This document shows positions 7,497-9,335 of a stretch of 9,335 nucleotides of DNA, one piece after another (positions within the stretch are counted from its first letter, which is position 1; each line of letters starts with the position of its first letter). Origin of the DNA: Clostridia bacterium. GTDB lineage: Bacteria; Bacillota; Clostridia; Oscillospirales; Acutalibacteraceae. The stretch spans positions 1 to 9,335 of the forward strand of contig JAFWRV010000161.1 in NCBI GenBank assembly GCA_017519685.1, read 5' to 3'. Below the pieces are notes generated by a model that ran no database searches, had not been told where the DNA came from, and was given only the letters and a program-made list of their open reading frames with translations. The position numbers and the translations under genes are program-made.

Positions 7497-7530
7497 GGTG
7501 CTAATCTAAGGTCAACCTTATTTTAGCACC
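7497..7530. promoter_or_regulatory. Nested 34-bp palindrome, operator candidate
   Basis: GGTGCTAA (7497-7504) mirrors TTAGCACC (7523-7530), and inside them TAAGGT (7507-7512) mirrors ACCTTA (7515-7520) around a CA centre. All 14 arm positions match. It covers the -10 box and the expected start site of the ATPase promoter. A transcript starting near 7513 would contain only half of it, so a DNA operator fits better than an RNA hairpin. On the + strand ATTTTT follows it, so a terminator in that direction is a second possibility, but no + strand gene needs one. Confidence 0.7.
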
Positions 7531-7548
7531 ATTTTTAACCTATGTCAA
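7520..7548 (-). promoter_or_regulatory. Consensus promoter of the ATPase gene
   Basis: TTGACA (7548-7543), a perfect -35, is followed after 17 bases by TAAAAT (7525-7520), five of six for a -10. The expected start near 7513 gives a leader of about 30 bases to the GTG start. Such a strong promoter usually needs control, which fits the overlapping palindrome. Confidence 0.75.
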
Positions 7549-7596
7549 TGAGGTAATTAACATTAAATGTATGCTGATTTGACGGTAAAGCAGTTG

Positions 7597-7614
7597 GTGT
7601 CGTCAATGTGTCGT
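7597..7614. repeat. GTGTCGT direct repeats, possible left arm sites
   Basis: GTGTCGT occurs at 7597-7603 and 7608-7614, a step of exactly 11 bases. The pair lies to the left of the tRNA-Trp fragment, as the arm-type integrase sites do on the other side. The motif is not the same as the right-hand repeats, so the role is uncertain. Confidence 0.35.
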
Positions 7615-7630
7615 AAAAAAGCCTGTAATC

Positions 7631-7732
7631 CCTTATTTTTCAAACTTGAACCTAATCCTCCAAAACCGCGTGCCGAGGGTTCAAGTCCTTCTGCCCCTGC
7701 CAATCGCGTCCCGAAAGCCTTGAAAAATAAGG
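7631..7732. repeat. 13-bp inverted repeat flanking the att core
   Basis: CCTTATTTTTCAA (7631-7643) has its exact reverse complement at 7720-7732. The two copies lie 14 bases before and 17 bases after the tRNA-Trp fragment. The right copy forms one arm end and the loop of the strong hairpin at 7710-7740; the left copy is not part of any hairpin I can see. Confidence 0.5.
7658..7702 (+). other. att site: 3' 45 nt of tRNA-Trp
   Basis: The stretch matches tRNA positions 32 to 76. The anticodon loop CTCCAAA carries the Trp anticodon CCA. It is followed by the 3' anticodon strand ACCGC, variable GTGCC, a T arm GAGGG-TTCAAGT-CCTTC, acceptor strand TGCCCCT, discriminator G and CCA. The bases before it (TAATC) cannot form the anticodon stem, and there is no AGGGGCA acceptor strand or D arm upstream, so this is not a working tRNA gene. 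Homology starting exactly at the anticodon loop next to an integrase gene is the mark of an integrase core site; anticodon-loop crossover is one of the known tRNA sublocations. Confidence 0.88.
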
Positions 7733-7740
7733 CTTTCGGG
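7710..7740 (+). terminator. Strong hairpin downstream of the tRNA fragment
   Basis: CCCGAAAGCCTT (7710-7721) and AAGGCTTTCGGG (7729-7740) form a perfect 12-bp stem around a 7-base loop. It starts eight bases past the CCA, and T-rich sequence follows on the + strand. It probably ends transcription of the tRNA-Trp that the element rebuilds on integration, and shields the int end from it. Confidence 0.75.
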
Positions 7741-7764
7741 ATTTCCATTTTCCCTCATTTATTT

Positions 7765-7810
7765 TTGTCTAACACTTTTTGGGGGTTTGTCTAACACTTG
7801 TCTAACACTT
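7765..7810. repeat. Three TTGTCTAACACTT repeats, integrase arm sites
   Basis: Copies start at 7765, 7787 and 7798, so the steps are 22 and 11 bases, whole helical turns. They lie between the att core and the 3' end of the integrase gene. Phased direct repeats in this place are typical arm-type sites bound by the N-terminal domain of Tn916/lambda-type integrases. Confidence 0.7.
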
Positions 7811-7830
7811 TTTCAAAGCCGCATAAATAA

Positions 7831-9126
7831 TTACGCTGTGTTGGGGTTCAGTTGCACGATTTTATTTCGTGTTATCTGAGCCCCGATTTTGTTATTTTCC
7901 TCCGCTTCGTCCTTAAGTCTGACGCTGCTGTTTTCTTTTGCCAGGTTATCTGTCAAAATTTCTTTTTCGGCGTCTTTTTGCCTGTCGAGTATGTTCAGGG
8001 CATCGGCGATTGCTTTTTTCGACGATTTATCGACATGGCCGTAATATCTCAGCGTGGTTTCCGCGCTGCTGTGACCGAGCCACTCCTGAACCTGAACTAC
8101 CGAGAAGCCTGCGTTAAGAAGATTACTCGCCGCAGAATGCCTTAAATCATGAAAGCGGATGTGAGGCAGTGTGCTGTGTTCGACAATTGAATGAAATATG
8201 CGTGTCAGATAGTTGGGGCTGATTACTTCTCCGTCGGGCATCGTACATACATAATCATTTTCGATGTAGTAGTTCCCGAGCAATTCTCTGCGTTGTGATT
8301 GTAAAGCTATCTGATTCTTTAAAAGATCATACGCTTTATCGGTCATCGGAAGTGTACGGTAACTGCTTTCGGTTTTTGTAGTGTCGGTGTAGTTGCCGCC
8401 GACATGCTGCTGAAGAGTTTCGCTGATTGTGATTGTACGGTTTACAAAATCAACGCATTTCCATTTCAGTCCGAGAACCTCGCTTCTTCTGAATCCGTAA
8501 ATAGCGCTGAGCCTTACGGGAAGCTCGACGGGATTGTTTTCAAACAGAATAAGCAGCTGGTCAATCTGTTCCGCGTTGCAGAATTCGGGCTTGAATTTTT
8601 CCTGCTTAGGCAGTCTTGCCGCCGTTGCAGGGTTTGCCGGGATAAGTCCCTTCCTCGCAGCATCGGAAAGAGCCCTGCTGATATTCTGATGATGGTGACG
8701 GATGGTTGTCGGAGAAAGGGCGGAACCCGTTACAAGATTCGATTCGGGTCTCAGCTTGGAATAGTAATAGTCCTCAAGGTCCATCGCGGTCAATTCGTCT
8801 AATTTGATTTTGTGCTCTTTGAAATACGGAATAATATGGTTTTCCATATTTCTGCGGTAACCGCGGTATGTGTTCTGCCTTATATCGCGGTCGGCTGTTT
8901 CGAGCCATTCTTCAAAATAGGCTGCGACATCGATGCTGTCCCTGTGCACCTTGGTATCGCTGAATTTTTTTATCTGTTCAGCAAGAAATTCCTCGGCTTC
9001 GCGTTTTTTACCCTTGAGAGTAATACCCGTGCTGATCCATTTCTGGTATCTTTTTCCGTTCTCATCCTTCAAATTCAACACAGCATAATATTTGCCGTGC
9101 TTTTTCTGAAGATTACCTGTAATCAA
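7831..9126 (-). CDS. int: Tyrosine recombinase (integrase)
   Basis: 431 aa. Residues ~1-55 form an arm-binding, AP2-like N-terminal domain (GKYYAVLNLKDENGKRYQKW), ~65-170 the SAM-like core-binding domain, and ~180-370 the catalytic domain. All catalytic residues are present: Arg213 in GFRRSE, Lys251 in TKTESSYR, His326 and Arg329 in HDLRH, His352 in LGHSS, Tyr362 in RYYGHV. A charged tail of about 55 residues follows. It would cut and join DNA at the tRNA-Trp core beside its 3' end (7658-7702), with the repeats at 7765-7810 as likely arm sites. The start is TTG at 9126-9124, fixed by a TAA directly before it and AGGAGG (9143-9138) 11 bases upstream; no in-frame ATG follows until residue 94. 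A rare start and long spacing suggest low expression. It lies 90 bases after the excisionase-like gene. Phage and ICE integrases of this family cannot be told apart here. Confidence 0.93.
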   Translation of the reverse strand: MITGNLQKKHGKYYAVLNLKDENGKRYQKWISTGITLKGKKREAEEFLAEQIKKFSDTKVHRDSIDVAAYFEEWLETADRDIRQNTYRGYRRNMENHIIPYFKEHKIKLDELTAMDLEDYYYSKLRPESNLVTGSALSPTTIRHHHQNISRALSDAARKGLIPANPATAARLPKQEKFKPEFCNAEQIDQLLILFENNPVELPVRLSAIYGFRRSEVLGLKWKCVDFVNRTITISETLQQHVGGNYTDTTKTESSYRTLPMTDKAYDLLKNQIALQSQRRELLGNYYIENDYVCTMPDGEVISPNYLTRIFHSIVEHSTLPHIRFHDLRHSAASNLLNAGFSVVQVQEWLGHSSAETTLRYYGHVDKSSKKAIADALNILDRQKDAEKEILTDNLAKENSSVRLKDEAEENNKIGAQITRNKIVQLNPNTA

Positions 9127-9156
9127 TTAATCTAAAACCTCCTTTGATTACGATAA

Positions 9157-9190
9157 TCACTCCATATAACTATTATATTATATGGAGTGA
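9157..9190. promoter_or_regulatory. 13-bp inverted repeat between xis and int
   Basis: TCACTCCATATAA (9157-9169) and TTATATGGAGTGA (9178-9190) match perfectly around an 8-base centre. It lies after the xis-like stop and before the int ribosome binding site. No T run follows on the - strand, so it may be an operator, or a hairpin that lowers read-through into int, rather than a true terminator. Confidence 0.5.
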
Positions 9191-9216
9191 CTGTTTTTCA
9201 AGTATATTCATTTCAT

Positions 9217-9335
9217 TTAGCAAGCTGTTTCGATAAACTCGATTACGCTTTTCTTAGGAATAATATATTTTTTACCGACCTTGATTGTTTTAATAAGGCC
9301 GTCCTTAAGCATTGAGTATGCGGAGTTTCTGCCGA
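9217..9335 (-). CDS. xis: Excisionase-like DNA-binding protein, 5' end outside window
   Basis: Only the last 38 codons are in the window; the frame is open to the right edge and ends at TAA 9219-9217. The residues (GRNSAYSMLKDGLIKTIKVG, then KKYIIPKKSVIEFIETAC) fit the second helix and wing of the short MerR-like helix-turn-helix proteins annotated as the excisionase family, including the typical basic IKVGKKYIIPKKS wing and the closing IEFIE helix. Such proteins bend DNA at the att arms and push the integrase toward excision. The xis-then-int order, with int pointing at the att site, is the Tn916-like arrangement. As the N-terminal half is missing, a small unrelated helix-turn-helix regulator cannot be excluded. 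Confidence 0.75.
   Translation of the reverse strand, partial: GRNSAYSMLKDGLIKTIKVGKKYIIPKKSVIEFIETAC

Noticed and set aside
7563..7748. A 61-codon - strand frame with GAEGLEPSARGFGG
   Set aside because: This is the reverse-strand translation of the tRNA-Trp 3' fragment, a well-known false protein at tRNA ends; no ribosome binding site.
7567..7794. A 75-codon + strand frame across the att region
   Set aside because: It runs through the tRNA fragment, the hairpin and the arm repeats, all of which have better explanations.
8404..9135. Two + strand frames opposite the integrase
   Set aside because: They are shadows of a full-length integrase with all catalytic residues intact.
1..9335. CRISPR array, IS element or complete RNA gene
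   Set aside because: There are no spaced palindromic repeats, no transposase and no complete tRNA or rRNA; the only tRNA-like stretch is the 3' fragment.

Overview
The window looks like accessory DNA from a low-GC Gram-positive bacterium, most likely a gut Clostridium-class organism (Ruminococcus/Oscillospiraceae-like). The grounds are strong AGGAGG-type ribosome binding sites, sigma-A-type promoters, secreted proteins built from DUF6273-like, Ig-like and MucBP-like modules, and a Tn916-style xis-int pair. The taxonomic call is an inference.

Layout, left to right. (1) Positions 1-1069, + strand: the 3' part of a sigma-70-like gene whose start lies before the window. (2) 1210-5907, all on the - strand: a small membrane-anchored secreted protein (248 aa), a maltose/galactoside-type O-acetyltransferase, and a 1040-aa modular secreted protein. 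The two smaller genes have good promoter candidates of their own, so this is a cluster of surface-related genes rather than one tight operon. (3) 5908-6254: a noncoding gap with small palindromes and a terminator. (4) 6255-7481, - strand: an AAA_14/DUF4143 ATPase with a consensus promoter overlapped by a large nested palindrome that looks like an operator. (5) 7531-7830: a compact attachment region holding the 3' 45 nt of tRNA-Trp, a strong hairpin, and phased direct repeats that look like integrase arm sites. (6) 7831-9126, - strand: a tyrosine recombinase. (7) 9217 to the right edge, - strand: the C-terminal part of a small excisionase-like DNA-binding protein.

How the parts fit. Xis, Int and the att region form a site-specific recombination module that targets the anticodon-loop-to-CCA part of tRNA-Trp. 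The tRNA fragment lacks its 5' half, although the integrase lies on the side where the 5' half should have been restored. This junction is therefore not a simple host/element boundary. It fits an attP (circular form), a junction of two tandem elements, or insertion at a remnant site. On the first two readings, the genes to the left are also mobile-element DNA.

The ATPase unit (operator-promoter, gene, terminator) looks self-contained. Its last 60 bp, including the stop codon and terminator, occur again in the same orientation at 1074-1133, next to the sigma-like gene. The two copies bracket the 5.1-kb surface-protein block as direct repeats. The most promising leads for something undescribed are the ATPase with its palindromic promoter and duplicated tail, and the unusual att junction.
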